64,000 nt of DNA from Puniceibacterium antarcticum (GCF_002760615.1 NZ_AWWI01000060.1:186001-250000), one strand, 5' to 3'. Positions 35,917 through 45,314 are shown, numbered from the stretch's first letter. The notes: a model not told the origin generated them from the sequence alone. A program made the numbers and translations.

Positions 35917-36396
35917 ATGTCCGCTCAACTCAAACTCACCAACATCCAGTCCCGCGTGACGGTCTATGATCGCACAAAAACCACCAGCCTGCACGCTGGC
36001 GATGCCTGCGATCTGTTCACCTCCGGCTCGGCGCCGTCGGCTGCATGTGACGGCTTGCTTGGCGATGCAACGGGTCTCTTCACCTCCGGCTCCGCCCCAC
36101 AGTTCAGCCGCGCCCTGACCGGCGACGCGGTTGAGATGTTCACTTCCGGCTCCGCCCCTGCAGGCACCAAAGCCGCAACAGGCGACGCGGTCGAGATGTT
36201 CACCTCCGGCTCCGCCCCTGCAGGCACCAAAGCCGCAACGGGCGACGCGGTTGAGATGTTTACTTCCGGCTCCGCCCCCGTTGGCACCAAAGCCGCAACA
36301 GGCGACGCGGTCGAGATGTTCACCTCCGGCTCCGCACCCGTGGGCATCAAGACCGCAGCAGGCGAAGGCACCGCGCTGTTCACCTCCGGTTCCTGA
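35917..36396 (+). CDS. FTSGSAP repeat protein (possibly DUF6749-like), multi-repeat precursor-like
   Basis: 159 residues without signal peptide or membrane segment. After a leader-like N terminus (residues 1-28) the protein consists of seven copies of FTSGSAP, beginning at residues 34, 55, 75, 95, 115, 135 and 155. The spacing is 21, then 20 residues each, and the last copy ends exactly at FTSGS-stop. Each copy follows a G(D/E)-x3-(L/M) spacer, in the central copies GDAVEM. Two cysteines (C31, C44) occur only in the first repeats. The start at 35917 has a ctggag ribosome site. The layout resembles multi-core peptide precursors, but a structural or adhesive repeat protein is also possible. I recall a Rhodobacterales family (DUF6749) like this; unverified. 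Confidence 0.8.
   Translation: MSAQLKLTNIQSRVTVYDRTKTTSLHAGDACDLFTSGSAPSAACDGLLGDATGLFTSGSAPQFSRALTGDAVEMFTSGSAPAGTKAATGDAVEMFTSGSAPAGTKAATGDAVEMFTSGSAPVGTKAATGDAVEMFTSGSAPVGIKTAAGEGTALFTSGS
36121..36360 (+). repeat. Four near-identical 60-bp coding repeats
   Basis: Units at 36121-36180, 36181-36240, 36241-36300 and 36301-36360 encode GDAVEMFTSGSAP plus a seven-residue linker. They differ at only a few, mostly synonymous, positions. This indicates recent expansion by unequal exchange, so copy number probably varies between strains. Confidence 0.9.
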
Positions 36397-36482
36397 GCCA
36401 AAACCAAAAGCGCCCTCACAGCGCGACAGAAAGATCGGGGCGGGCCACAGGCCTTGCCACACGCAAGACAGGAAGACTGATC

Positions 36483-37583
36483 ATGACCAATGTCATCCAA
36501 CTCAACCTAACGCCCCGACTGACTTCGCAGGAGGCGCGCCTTGGCGCGCTTCTTGCCAGCTTTGCGCAAGACCGGCGCACCGGCGACGATGTCTTCTGGC
36601 TCAAGGAAAACGCCGAAGTCCTGAACATCCTCGAATCCACCGGCACCCAGGTGTCCCCAAACGCGCTGTCCGCCCATCAGGGGTTCTATAACGCTGTGGA
36701 ACGACGCCTAAGTTTTTTCCCGCAATATTACCGCTTTCTGCTGTCGATCACGCTCGACCTCGAAGACCTCGGAATGCCTGGTGACAAGGGCGCGCAGCTG
36801 GTCGACTGGGCCGTGGCCCAAGGGCTTGCGCAGGCCGAACTTTCTGATCTGCAGCGGATGGAGGCGCGCCGCCTGATGGCCCGCCGCAACCGCGATCCGC
36901 TGCCCGATGACAGCGGATTGAACGACCGTGTCCGCGCCTTCATCAACCGCAGCGAAACCTTCACTCTTCCCAACAAGAAGGCCGCGTATGAGCTGACACA
37001 TGCAGTGTTTTATCTCAGCGCCTATGGCCGCTGCGATCCGCTGCTGGACGCGGGCGCGCGCACCAGCCTGCATTACGCCGGCCTCTTGGCCTATCTGGAT
37101 CAGAACGCCGATCTGCTGGCCGAAATCTGCATCGCGCTCGACTTTGCCGGAGAACCCGCACCGGCGCTCTGGACCAACTGGCTGGCGCGCGAGACGCATC
37201 TTTATGTCGTCACCCGCGATGATCATGCCTCGCTCAACGACGACTATCACGAATTTCTGGTCTGCCACTGGCATCAAGCCCTGCGCGGCGGACCGATCTT
37301 CAACGCCGCAATCGCGCCGGGCCGGATGCGGTTCGACCGCTCTGAACTGCGCGCCGCACCTCTGCGGGAAATGTCGGAATGTCTTTTCGCGATGCAAGAG
37401 GCGCGGTCCGGCGACTGGTCGCGGATGCGCGGCGTGATGCAGGACCAACTGACGCCCGAGGCTATGCGCATCGTCGCCAGCGCTGCAGAGGATGCGCAGT
37501 TCGAGGCGTTCTTTCACGGCTTTGCCCGCGTCGACCTCGCGCCGGCCAGCGCTGCCGGGATCAGACTCGGGGCCTTGGCATGA
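36483..37583 (+). CDS. Conserved helical protein of unknown function in the FTSGSAP cassette
   Basis: 366 residues, predicted mostly alpha-helical and soluble. Notable stretches are KKAAYELTHAVFYLSAYGR (about residues 164-182), which resembles a Y-x-LTH-x2-FY motif of helical-toroid proteins. There is also a histidine-rich DDYHEFLVCHWHQALRGG (about residues 251-268) that could bind a metal. The start at 36483 follows an aggaag ribosome site. Its stop overlaps the downstream exporter start (ATGA). It may be a DUF6902-type protein as I remember that family, unverified. By position it is the candidate modifying or handling enzyme for the repeat protein. Function not known. Confidence 0.75.
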   Translation: MTNVIQLNLTPRLTSQEARLGALLASFAQDRRTGDDVFWLKENAEVLNILESTGTQVSPNALSAHQGFYNAVERRLSFFPQYYRFLLSITLDLEDLGMPGDKGAQLVDWAVAQGLAQAELSDLQRMEARRLMARRNRDPLPDDSGLNDRVRAFINRSETFTLPNKKAAYELTHAVFYLSAYGRCDPLLDAGARTSLHYAGLLAYLDQNADLLAEICIALDFAGEPAPALWTNWLARETHLYVVTRDDHASLNDDYHEFLVCHWHQALRGGPIFNAAIAPGRMRFDRSELRAAPLREMSECLFAMQEARSGDWSRMRGVMQDQLTPEAMRIVASAAEDAQFEAFFHGFARVDLAPASAAGIRLGALA

Positions 37584-38473
37584 GGCGCCCCGTCGCGCTG
37601 CTCGGCGCGGCGCTGGTCGCACTTTATACGCTGATGATCTCGGCTGCCGACGGCATAACCAAACTGATCTCGCAGGATTACGCCGCGCCGCAGCTTTTTG
37701 CGCTCTCCGCGGCGATGGTTTTGGCGCTCAGCTGGGCCGCCAGCCATTCGAAACGCGATACAGGGGCAGGGGGTCTTTACACCCGTGCCCCCAGGGCCAT
37801 GGCTCTGCGCGCAGGGCTGACGGTGCTGGCCGCTATCGGTTTCTTCCAGGCATTTCACCTGTTGCCCTTTGCGGATGTCTTCCTGTTCATCGGGCTCATG
37901 CCAGTGATCGCTGCCCTCCTCAGCGGGCCGTTTCTGGGGGAACCCCTGCGCAAAGAGGCGATTGCGGCGTTGGCTCTGGGCACACTTGGCCTGTATTGCC
38001 TGATGCCTGGCGGGCTGTCTGCCGCGCAGCCGGGCCACGCCTGGGCTTTGATGGCAGCGCTCAGCGGCACCTGCTCCATGCTCTGCGCACGCTACATTGG
38101 CCGTTTCGAAACAAACGCCCTGGCGCAGGTGTTTTATCCCAACCTTGCCATTCTTGGGGTGATGGGCGCCGCGCTGCCATTTGTCTGGCGCCCGATGAGC
38201 CTGCCTGACCTCGGCTGGGTGGCCGCCTATGCGCTGTTCCTGTTCGGCGCGCGCTGGATCTCTACAATTGCCCTGCGCCTGCTGCCCGCCTATGTGGCAA
38301 CTGCACTGATGAATCTGCAATTTGTCTGGATGGTGGTGATTGGCTTCGTGGCCTTTGGCGAAGTGCCTGATTTCGCCAGCATGACCGGCGTTGCGCTGGT
38401 CATCACCTCCGGCCTCTGGCTGGTGATCGCGCAAAACGCGCCGAGTGTGAAATCGACGGCTGTTAAAATCTGA
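37580..38473 (+). CDS. DMT-superfamily (EamA) transporter
   Basis: 297 residues with about ten hydrophobic helices in two EamA repeats: ALLGAALVALYTLMISAADG at the N terminus, and FFQAFHLLPFADVFLFIGLM, then the second half from about residue 150. Such transporters export small metabolites or amino-acid derivatives, or take them up; the substrate is not predictable. The start at 37580 overlaps the stop of the unknown gene (ATGA), so the two are coupled. It is the third and last gene of the FTSGSAP cassette, with a hairpin 12 bp after its stop. Confidence 0.85.
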   Translation: MRRPVALLGAALVALYTLMISAADGITKLISQDYAAPQLFALSAAMVLALSWAASHSKRDTGAGGLYTRAPRAMALRAGLTVLAAIGFFQAFHLLPFADVFLFIGLMPVIAALLSGPFLGEPLRKEAIAALALGTLGLYCLMPGGLSAAQPGHAWALMAALSGTCSMLCARYIGRFETNALAQVFYPNLAILGVMGAALPFVWRPMSLPDLGWVAAYALFLFGARWISTIALRLLPAYVATALMNLQFVWMVVIGFVAFGEVPDFASMTGVALVITSGLWLVIAQNAPSVKSTAVKI

Positions 38474-38484
38474 AACGAAATGCA

Positions 38485-38504
38485 GCGAGGGGCCAGCCCC
38501 TCGC
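38485..38504 (+). terminator. Hairpin after the DMT transporter gene
   Basis: A perfect 9-bp stem (gcgaggggc / gcccctcgc) with a 2-nt loop. The T-run comes only after the next element (gatattttt), so termination efficiency is uncertain. Confidence 0.55.
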
Positions 38505-38505
38505 A

Positions 38506-38533
38506 CTCCCCGGGATATTTTTAGGCAGATGAA
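38506..38533 (+). repeat. Roseobacter-type intergenic repeat (CCCCGGGATATTTTT)
   Basis: The sequence ctccccgggatatttttagg followed by cagatgaa is of a kind I recall at many gene ends in roseobacter genomes. A related inverted copy lies at 42360-42375 in this window. Confidence 0.6.
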
Positions 38534-38550
38534 ACAGGGGCCGTCCCCGG

Positions 38551-38580
38551 CTTCTTCTCTTCTTCAAATACGCCCGCCGG
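38551..38580 (-). repeat. Roseobacter-type intergenic repeat (GCGTATTTGAAGA)
   Basis: On the minus strand it reads ccggcgggcgtatttgaaga, then agagaagaag. It faces the copy at 38506-38533. A very similar gcgtatttttgaagagaaga lies at 55212-55231 on the plus strand. Confidence 0.6.
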
Positions 38581-38585
38581 AGGCG

Positions 38586-38608
38586 TCAAGCCCGCAGCGC
38601 GGGCTTGA
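38586..38608 (-). terminator. Hairpin after erpA
   Basis: A perfect 10-bp stem (tcaagcccgc / gcgggcttga) with a 3-nt loop lies 6 bp beyond the erpA stop on the minus strand. No T-run follows. Confidence 0.55.
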
Positions 38609-38614
38609 TCACTC

Positions 38615-38938
38615 TTACATGGAAAAGCTGGTGCCGCATCCACAAGAGGAGGTGGCATTCGGGTTTTCGATGACAAAGCGTGCGCCGATCAGCTCTTCGG
38701 TGAAATCGATCACCGCATTCTCAAGGAATGGCAGCGAGATCTTGTCGACGACGACCTTCTGGCCCTGACCGCTCAGCACCAGATCATCCTCCTCGGGCAC
38801 ATCCAGCTTGATCTCGTATTGAAATCCTGAACATCCGCCGCCCTCGACGGCGACGCGCAGGACCTTGCCCTCGGCATCCGCGCCGATCTCGGCCAGCCGG
38901 GCAAAGGCGCGTTCGGTGACTTTGGGCGGGAGCTGCAT
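38615..38938 (-). CDS. erpA: Iron-sulfur cluster insertion protein, A-type (HesB/ErpA)
   Basis: 107 residues, an A-type carrier that hands iron-sulfur clusters to apoproteins. The three invariant cysteines are C36 (GGGCSGFQY) and C99/C101 (SSCGCGTSF). The segments PKVTERAFARLAEIG and GARFVIENPNA are typical. It is single and divergent from dgt. Confidence 0.93.
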   Translation of the reverse strand: MQLPPKVTERAFARLAEIGADAEGKVLRVAVEGGGCSGFQYEIKLDVPEEDDLVLSGQGQKVVVDKISLPFLENAVIDFTEELIGARFVIENPNATSSCGCGTSFSM

Positions 38939-39051
38939 GGGGCAAACCTCTCATGGTGTTTCATTCCGTCTGTGCCTTCAATATACGTATGCGCAGGACA
39001 ACCGACAAGGCATGTGCCGCATGCGGCCAGCCCCAGACACAGGAATATGCC

Positions 39052-40212
39052 ATGCGTGCCCCACAGGCCTGCGATCCCGACCGCGTCCGCGGGCGGCTTT
39101 TCCCCGAAGAGGAAAGCGCCTTTCGTTCATGTTTTCAGCGTGACCGCGACCGGATCATCCATTCCTCGGCCTTTCGCCGTCTCAAGCACAAGACGCAGGT
39201 CTTTGTCGAACACGAGGGCGATTTTTACCGCACACGGCTGACCCATTCGATCGAGGTGGCACAGGTGGCGCGCACCATTGCGGGCGCGCTCACCCTCAAC
39301 ACCGACCTGACCGAAGCGGTGGCGCTGGCCCATGATCTGGGCCACACGCCCTTTGGTCATACGGGCGAGGACGCGCTGGCCCTGCTGATGCAGCCTTGGG
39401 GCGGGTTTGATCACAACGCCCAGGCCCTGCGCATCGTGACCTCGCTTGAACGTCATTATGCCGAGTTTGACGGCTTGAACCTCAGCTGGGAATCCCTTGA
39501 AGGGATTGCCAAACACAACGGTCCGGTGCTGCCGCCGCTGCCCCATGCGCTCAGCGAATATGACGCCATCCACGACCTTGAACTGCACACCCATGCAAGC
39601 GCCGAGGCGCAGGTTGCGGCCCTGTCCGACGACATCGCCTACAACAACCATGACCTGCATGACGGCCTGCGCGCCGGGCTGTTCACCGAAGATCAGATTG
39701 CCGAACTGCCGATGGTCGGCCGGGCCTATGCTGCGGTGGATGCCAAGTACCCCCATCTCGATCCCTATCGCCGCCGCCACGAGGCGCTGCGCCGGGTGTT
39801 CGGCATCATGGTGGCGGATGTGATCGACACCTCGCGCGGGCTGCTGGCCGCGGCAGACTGCGCTGATGCGCAGGCGATCCGCGATCTGGGCCGTCCCGTC
39901 ATCGCCTTCTCCGCCGAGGTCTGGGCGCAGATCCGCGAGATCCGCGATTTTCTGTTTCACCACATGTACCGCGCGCCCAGCGTGATGGAGCAGCGCGAAA
40001 AGGTGACCGAGGTGGTGAACTATCTCTTTCCGTTCTACATGGCGCAGCCCGATCAGCTGCCCAAACGCTGGCACGCGGATATCGCCGCCGCCGGGGGGGA
40101 TGCCGGGCTGGCGCGGCTGGTGGCCGATTACATCGCCGGCATGACCGATCGCTTCGCGCTCGAGCAGCACAACCGCCTGACGGGGATCGACATCCTGCAC
40201 ACGGGCCACTGA
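39052..40212 (+). CDS. dgt: Deoxyguanosinetriphosphate triphosphohydrolase-like protein
   Basis: 386 residues of the HD-domain dGTPase family, which hydrolyses dNTPs to nucleosides and triphosphate. The start at 39052 has an agga ribosome site and gives the family N terminus (MRAPQACDP). HD metal-binding residues are seen in RTRLTHSIEVAQVA and AHDLGHTPFGHTGED, with a later conserved DDIAYNNHD. The preceding FQRDRDRIIHSSAFRRL segment is family-typical. Confidence 0.93.
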   Translation: MRAPQACDPDRVRGRLFPEEESAFRSCFQRDRDRIIHSSAFRRLKHKTQVFVEHEGDFYRTRLTHSIEVAQVARTIAGALTLNTDLTEAVALAHDLGHTPFGHTGEDALALLMQPWGGFDHNAQALRIVTSLERHYAEFDGLNLSWESLEGIAKHNGPVLPPLPHALSEYDAIHDLELHTHASAEAQVAALSDDIAYNNHDLHDGLRAGLFTEDQIAELPMVGRAYAAVDAKYPHLDPYRRRHEALRRVFGIMVADVIDTSRGLLAAADCADAQAIRDLGRPVIAFSAEVWAQIREIRDFLFHHMYRAPSVMEQREKVTEVVNYLFPFYMAQPDQLPKRWHADIAAAGGDAGLARLVADYIAGMTDRFALEQHNRLTGIDILHTGH

Positions 40213-40423
40213 ACCGGACGACAGAGCCATAATTCACAGTGATCCGCCGCGCTTTGGGGAACCAGAGCGCGTGTGGCGGCGTTTCCCGCCTTGGTGCGCT
40301 ATTACGGGGCCAGATTGACCGGCGTCAGACCCGTTGACAGGGGTCCCGCCCAGCACCGACACTCAAAGTCCCCGCAGGGGCACAGATCGCGCGTGGCGCG
40401 GCAGAATGGACGAAAGGCGACAG

Positions 40424-42244
40424 ATGGCGACTTCGGAATTGGCGGGCATCGACCCGGTCCTGGGCTTTGCGCTTGTGGGGGCCCTTGGCGTGGGGTCACA
40501 ATGGCTCGCCTGGCGGCTGCGGATGCCAGCCATCGTGCTGATGCTGCTGGCCGGTCTGATGGTCGGCCCGGTGCTGGGCCTGCTCGACCCCAGCCGCGAC
40601 TTTGGCGATATCATGAGCCCCATCATCGCCATCGCCGTCGCCATCATCCTGTTCGAGGGTGGTCTCACGCTCAACTTCCGCTCTTTGCGTGATGCCGCCG
40701 TCGGGGTGCGCCGCCTGATCCTGATCGGGGCGCCGCTGGGCTGGCTGCTCTCGGCGCTGACGCTGCATTATGTGGCGGGCCTCAGCTGGGAAACGTCTGC
40801 CGTGTTTGGCGGCATCCTCATCGTCACCGGCCCGACCGTGATTGCGCCGCTGCTGCGGCAGGCCCGCCTGCGCCGCCGTCCGGCGGCCTTGCTGCAGTGG
40901 GAGGCAATCGTGAACGACCCCGTCGGCGCGCTCGCTGCCGTGCTGGCGTTCGAGGTCGTGATCGTGCTGCAGACCCAGACCGGGGCAGGGGCTGCGGTCT
41001 GGGACATGGTGATCGGCATCGTCGCAGCAAGTGTCATGGGCGTCGCCGCAGGCTACGGCGTGGCGCGCGCCTTCCGCCTTGGCTGGGTGCCGGAATACAT
41101 GAAGGTGCCGGTGCTGTTTGTGCTGGTTCTGGGGGTCTTTGCCGTCTCGGACGCGCTGCTGCATGAAAGCGGGTTGTTGGCGGTGACGCTCATGGGCCTC
41201 TGGATCGCCAATGCCGACCTGCCCAGCTTTACCGAGATGCGCCGCTTCAAGGAACATGCCACGGTGCTGCTGGTGTCGGGCGTGTTCATCCTGCTCGCCG
41301 CAAACATGAGCCGGGAGACGCTGTTTGCCATGGACTGGCGCACCCTGGCCTTTGTGGTCGCGGTGCTGCTTGTGGCGCGCCCGGTCTCGGTGCTGGCTTC
41401 GCTCGCCTTGTCTGACATCCCCTGGCGCGAACGCCTGCTGGTTGCCTTCACCGGGCCGCGCGGCGTGGTGCTGGTGGCGGTTGCCGGGCTTTTCGGTGAA
41501 CGGCTCACCGCCATTGGGATCACCGATGGCGCACAGGTCTCCTCGCTCGCCTTCGCGCTGGTGGCGGCCAGCGTGGTGCTGCACGGCTTCACCCTCAGCC
41601 CGATGGCGCGTTGGCTCGGGCTCAACGCCGCCGACCGGCCCGGCGTGCTGATCGTGGGGGGATCGCGCTGGTCCATTGCGCTTGCTCAGGCACTGCAAAA
41701 GATGGACCTGCCGGTGATGATCGCCGATCCGAACCACGCCCACCTGCGCGCCGCACGGGATGCGGGGATCGAGACGTTCTTTGGCGATATCCTGTCCGAG
41801 GCGGCGGAACACCGTCTCGACCTCGTGCGCTATGAACAGATCATCGCCGCCACGGACAACGATGCCTACAACACGCTCGTCGCCACCGACCTTGCCCCTG
41901 AATTCGGTCGCGAGAACGTCTTCCAGTTGCGCCGCGCCAAAGAGCAAAGCACGCGCCACGCGCTTCCGGCCTCGCTCGGCGGGCGTGCCTTTGGCCCGGA
42001 TGACACCTATATTAGCGCAAATGCCCGCGTTTTCGACGGCTGCGAATTCCGCGTGACCAAGCTGAGCGAGGAATTCACGCTTGAGAAATGGCGCGAGACT
42101 CATCCCAACGGCGACGCGGTTGCCGATCTCGGCACCAATGGCGGCGCGCTGCGCTTTCTCGGCCCCGACGACACACCGCGCAGCGGCGTCGGCATCCGGC
42201 TGCTGTCGATCCTGCCCGCGCGGCCCGAACGCAAGGACAGCTGA
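40424..42244 (+). CDS. CPA1-type cation/proton antiporter with TrkA-N (RCK) domain
   Basis: 606 residues. The first about 400 form a 12-13 helix Na+(K+)/H+ exchanger domain with the antiporter signature WEAIVNDPVGALAAV and GPRGVVLVAVAGLFGE. A cytosolic TrkA-N/RCK domain follows (GVLIVGGSRWSIALAQALQK, IETFFGDILSEAAE, IIAATDNDAYNTL) that binds a nucleotide and gates the channel. The start at 40424 has an aaaggcga site; 40406 is a less good alternative. It likely serves pH or K+/Na+ balance. Ion preference cannot be read. Confidence 0.88.
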   Translation: MATSELAGIDPVLGFALVGALGVGSQWLAWRLRMPAIVLMLLAGLMVGPVLGLLDPSRDFGDIMSPIIAIAVAIILFEGGLTLNFRSLRDAAVGVRRLILIGAPLGWLLSALTLHYVAGLSWETSAVFGGILIVTGPTVIAPLLRQARLRRRPAALLQWEAIVNDPVGALAAVLAFEVVIVLQTQTGAGAAVWDMVIGIVAASVMGVAAGYGVARAFRLGWVPEYMKVPVLFVLVLGVFAVSDALLHESGLLAVTLMGLWIANADLPSFTEMRRFKEHATVLLVSGVFILLAANMSRETLFAMDWRTLAFVVAVLLVARPVSVLASLALSDIPWRERLLVAFTGPRGVVLVAVAGLFGERLTAIGITDGAQVSSLAFALVAASVVLHGFTLSPMARWLGLNAADRPGVLIVGGSRWSIALAQALQKMDLPVMIADPNHAHLRAARDAGIETFFGDILSEAAEHRLDLVRYEQIIAATDNDAYNTLVATDLAPEFGRENVFQLRRAKEQSTRHALPASLGGRAFGPDDTYISANARVFDGCEFRVTKLSEEFTLEKWRETHPNGDAVADLGTNGGALRFLGPDDTPRSGVGIRLLSILPARPERKDS

Positions 42245-42359
42245 CACAGGGATGCATCACGCAGCCTCGGGTCGGTGGCTGACTGCGTGAAACCAATCAA
42301 ACGCAACAGGCTTCGAATTGAGAGACAGCCGGCGAGCAGCCCCGGTTTCACCTGTCCCC

Positions 42360-42375
42360 AAATATCCCGGGGGAG
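42360..42375 (-). repeat. Roseobacter-type intergenic repeat (CCCCCGGGATATTT)
   Basis: The plus strand reads aaatatcccgggggag, the inverse of the repeat at 38506. It is followed by G/C-rich inverted sequence (gggggcagcgccccc, 42393-42407). It fills most of the antiporter-argS gap. Confidence 0.6.
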
Positions 42376-42483
42376 ACGCCCAGAGGGCGGCGGGGGCAGC
42401 GCCCCCAAACCCCCGATCCAACCCCCACCATTGACGCCGCACCTTCCCGTGGTAAACCCGGGGCAACAGACAGGACGGCGACA

Positions 42484-44229
42484 ATGAACCTCTTTTCCGA
42501 CATCGGCAGCCTCGTGGGCACCGCAATTGCGCAACTTCAGGCCCGGGGCACATTGCCTGAGGGTCTTGACCTTGGCCCGGTGACGGTTGAGCCACCGCGC
42601 GACCCGCTGCATGGCGACATGGCCACCAATGCCGCCATGGTGCTGGCGAAACCCGCAAAGATGAAGCCGCGCGACATTGCCGAGGCGCTGGCCCCGCTGC
42701 TCGCAGCAGATGACCGCGTCACCTCGGCCGAAGTCGCCGGGCCGGGCTTTCTGAACCTGCGGCTTGCGCCGGTTGTCTGGCAGCATGTGGCGCGCTCGGT
42801 CCTGACCGAAGGCACCGCTTATGGCCGCTCAACTATGGGGCAGGGTGCCCGCGTCAATGTGGAATATGTCTCAGCCAATCCCACAGGCCCGTTGCATGTC
42901 GGCCACACCCGGGGCGCGGTGTTTGGCGACGCGCTGGCGAGCCTGCTGGCCTATGCCGGCTATGACGTCACCCGCGAATATTACATCAACGACGGCGGCG
43001 CACAGGTCGATGTGCTCGCCCGCTCTGTCTATCTGCGGTATCAAGAGGCGCATGACCTCAGCGTCGACTGGCCCGAGGGCAGCTATCCCGGCGACTATCT
43101 GATCGAGGTCGGTGAGGCGCTCAAGGCCAAGGTCGGCGACAGCTATCTGGATCAGGATGAATCGGTCTGGCTCGAAGAGGTGCGCTCCTTTGCCACCGAG
43201 GCGATGATGACGCTCATCCGCACGGATCTCAAATCCCTCGGCGTCGAGATGGACGTGTTCTTCTCCGAAAAATCGCTCTATGGCACTGGCCTGATCGAAA
43301 AGGCGATTGCCGAGCTGGACGCAAAGGGGCTGATTTATCGCGGCGTGCTGGAGCCACCCAAGGGCAAGACGCCAGAGGATTGGGAACCGCGCGAACAGAC
43401 CCTGTTCAAATCTACTGAACACGGCGACGACGTCGACCGCCCGATCGCGAAATCCGACGGCAGCTGGACCTATTTCGCCCCCGACATCGCCTATCATTAC
43501 GACAAGGTTTCCCGGGGCTTCGATCAGCTTATTGATGTGTTTGGTGCGGATCACGGCGGCTATGTCAAACGGATGAAGGCAGCCGTATCCGCGCTGTCGA
43601 ACGGCACCGTGCCGCTGGACATCAAGCTCTGCCAACTGGTCAAGCTCTACAAGAATGGCGAGCCGTTCAAGATGTCCAAACGGGCAGGGACTTTTGTGAC
43701 ACTGTCGGATGTGGTCGAACAGGTCGGCCCTGACGTCACCCGTTTCGTCATGCTGACCCGCAAGAACGACGCAGCCCTGGATTTCGACTTTGCCAAGGTG
43801 CTGGAACAAAGCCGCGAGAACCCGGTGTTCTACGTGCAATACGCCAATGCGCGGGTCAATTCGGTGCTGCGCAAGGCGCAGGCCGCCGGGATCGACGTCA
43901 CGGACGCGACGCTGGGGCAGGCGGATCTGACCGCCATGACCCACGAGACAGAGCTTGCCGTGGCCAAGAAACTCGCCGAATGGCCCCGTCTGGTCGAGAT
44001 CGCGGCCCGCACTCATGAACCGCATCGGGTGGCCTTCTATCTCTATGAACTCGCCGCCGATCTGCACACGCTCTGGAACCGGGGCAATGACGAAACCCAG
44101 CTGCGTTTCCTGCAGGAGGATGACGTCGCCGCCTCGCAGGCGAAAATCGCCCTCGCCCGGGCAGTCTCGGTTGTTATTTCCGCAGGTCTTGGTATCCTCG
44201 GCGTTAGCCCGGCAGAAGAGATGCGCTGA
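42484..44229 (+). CDS. argS: Arginyl-tRNA synthetase
   Basis: 581 residues of class I synthetase. The HIGH-type motif is HVGH at 138-141 ([13 protein letters not shown]) and the KMSK motif is in [11 protein letters not shown]. The N-terminal additional domain and C-terminal anticodon-binding DALR domain ([22 protein letters not shown]) are both present. It leads the group argS-SPOR-nagZ-scpA-scpB. Confidence 0.97.
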   Translation: MNLFSDIGSLVGTAIAQLQARGTLPEGLDLGPVTVEPPRDPLHGDMATNAAMVLAKPAKMKPRDIAEALAPLLAADDRVTSAEVAGPGFLNLRLAPVVWQHVARSVLTEGTAYGRSTMGQGARVNVEYVSANPTGPLHVGHTRGAVFGDALASLLAYAGYDVTREYYINDGGAQVDVLARSVYLRYQEAHDLSVDWPEGSYPGDYLIEVGEALKAKVGDSYLDQDESVWLEEVRSFATEAMMTLIRTDLKSLGVEMDVFFSEKSLYGTGLIEKAIAELDAKGLIYRGVLEPPKGKTPEDWEPREQTLFKSTEHGDDVDRPIAKSDGSWTYFAPDIAYHYDKVSRGFDQLIDVFGADHGGYVKRMKAAVSALSNGTVPLDIKLCQLVKLYKNGEPFKMSKRAGTFVTLSDVVEQVGPDVTRFVMLTRKNDAALDFDFAKVLEQSRENPVFYVQYANARVNSVLRKAQAAGIDVTDATLGQADLTAMTHETELAVAKKLAEWPRLVEIAARTHEPHRVAFYLYELAADLHTLWNRGNDETQLRFLQEDDVAASQAKIALARAVSVVISAGLGILGVSPAEEMR

Positions 44230-44309
44230 TAAAAAGCGTGCCATAGCCGGTCTGAGGCAGTGCAAGAACGGTTCCACGGGCATCGGTCCGCGGCGTGCAG
44301 AGAGGCGAC

Positions 44310-45314
44310 ATGGCAGATTTCACCTATACGGGCCCCGGAACTGGGACCCGTTCCAAACCCCGTCTTGCAACCCTCACCAACTGGGCCGGGGCGGCGATCT
44401 CGCTTGCGCTGATCGTCGGTGTCGGCATCTGGGGCACGCGGGTGGTCCTGCGGGATGTCAGCGGCGTGCCGGTTGTCCTTGCCGCCGAAGGGCCCATGCG
44501 CATCGCCCCCGAAGATCCGGGTGGCGAATTTGCCGACCATCAGGGCCTGTCCGTCAATGACGTGGCGGGCAACGGCATCGCCTCCGACACTGCTGATCGG
44601 CTCACCCTCGCGCCGCGTCCGCTTGAGCTGTCAGAGGAAGATGTGGCCCTTGGCATCGCCGCGCCCATAGATCCGAACCGCCCGCGTGGTGATGCCTCTT
44701 CCGCCACCCTGGGCGAAGACTCGGAGAGCGGCACGGAGACCCTGCAATCGCTGGCCGATCAGATCGCCGCACAGACAGCCCCCCAATCCGAACTGCCCGC
44801 AGAGACCACTGGGCAAGACCGGATTTCCGTCGATGACGAAGGCTCGGACACCAGCGTCGATGTGCCGGACGGAACCGAGGCGGACAGCATCAATGATGCC
44901 ATCGGCGATGCGCTGGCCCTCGCGCTGCCCGATGCGATCTCGGGTCTGGCGCGCTCTCTGCGGCCACAGACGCGTCCCTCTGGCCTGCAGCAGGCCACAA
45001 CCCTCGCGCCGACCGTCCCGATTGCCCAGACGACCACAGAGATTGACCCCGAAACGTTGCCCGTCGGCACCCGACTGGTGCAGTTGGGTGCCTTTGACAG
45101 CGCCGCAACCGCGCGCAGCGAGTGGACCCGCCTCGAAGGGCGCTTTGGCGACTATATGGCCGGCAAGGATCGCGTGATCGAGCGCGCGGCCTCAGGTGGG
45201 CGGGTGTTCTATCGCCTGCGGGTGCACGGGTTTGCGGATCTCTCCGATGCCCGCCGGTTCTGTTCCGCCTTCGTGTCCGAAAATGCCGATTGCATCCCCG
45301 TGGTGACCCGATGA
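44310..45314 (+). CDS. SPOR-domain membrane protein
   Basis: 334 residues. A single membrane helix near residues 29-50 (AAISLALIVGVGIWGTRVVL) is followed by a long, acidic, low-complexity linker. A C-terminal SPOR domain at about 255-334 (TRLVQLGAFDSAATARSEW, FYRLRVHGFADLSDARRFC) completes it. SPOR domains bind septal peptidoglycan lacking stem peptides, so a role at the division site is likely. The start has an agaggcgac site. The stop overlaps nagZ (ATGA), linking it to peptidoglycan recycling. Confidence 0.88.
   Translation: MADFTYTGPGTGTRSKPRLATLTNWAGAAISLALIVGVGIWGTRVVLRDVSGVPVVLAAEGPMRIAPEDPGGEFADHQGLSVNDVAGNGIASDTADRLTLAPRPLELSEEDVALGIAAPIDPNRPRGDASSATLGEDSESGTETLQSLADQIAAQTAPQSELPAETTGQDRISVDDEGSDTSVDVPDGTEADSINDAIGDALALALPDAISGLARSLRPQTRPSGLQQATTLAPTVPIAQTTTEIDPETLPVGTRLVQLGAFDSAATARSEWTRLEGRFGDYMAGKDRVIERAASGGRVFYRLRVHGFADLSDARRFCSAFVSENADCIPVVTR

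Noticed and set aside
40496-42247. A 583-codon frame antisense to the antiporter gene
   Set aside because: The sense strand encodes an intact antiporter with all motifs; the antisense translation is low-complexity His/Gln/Arg.
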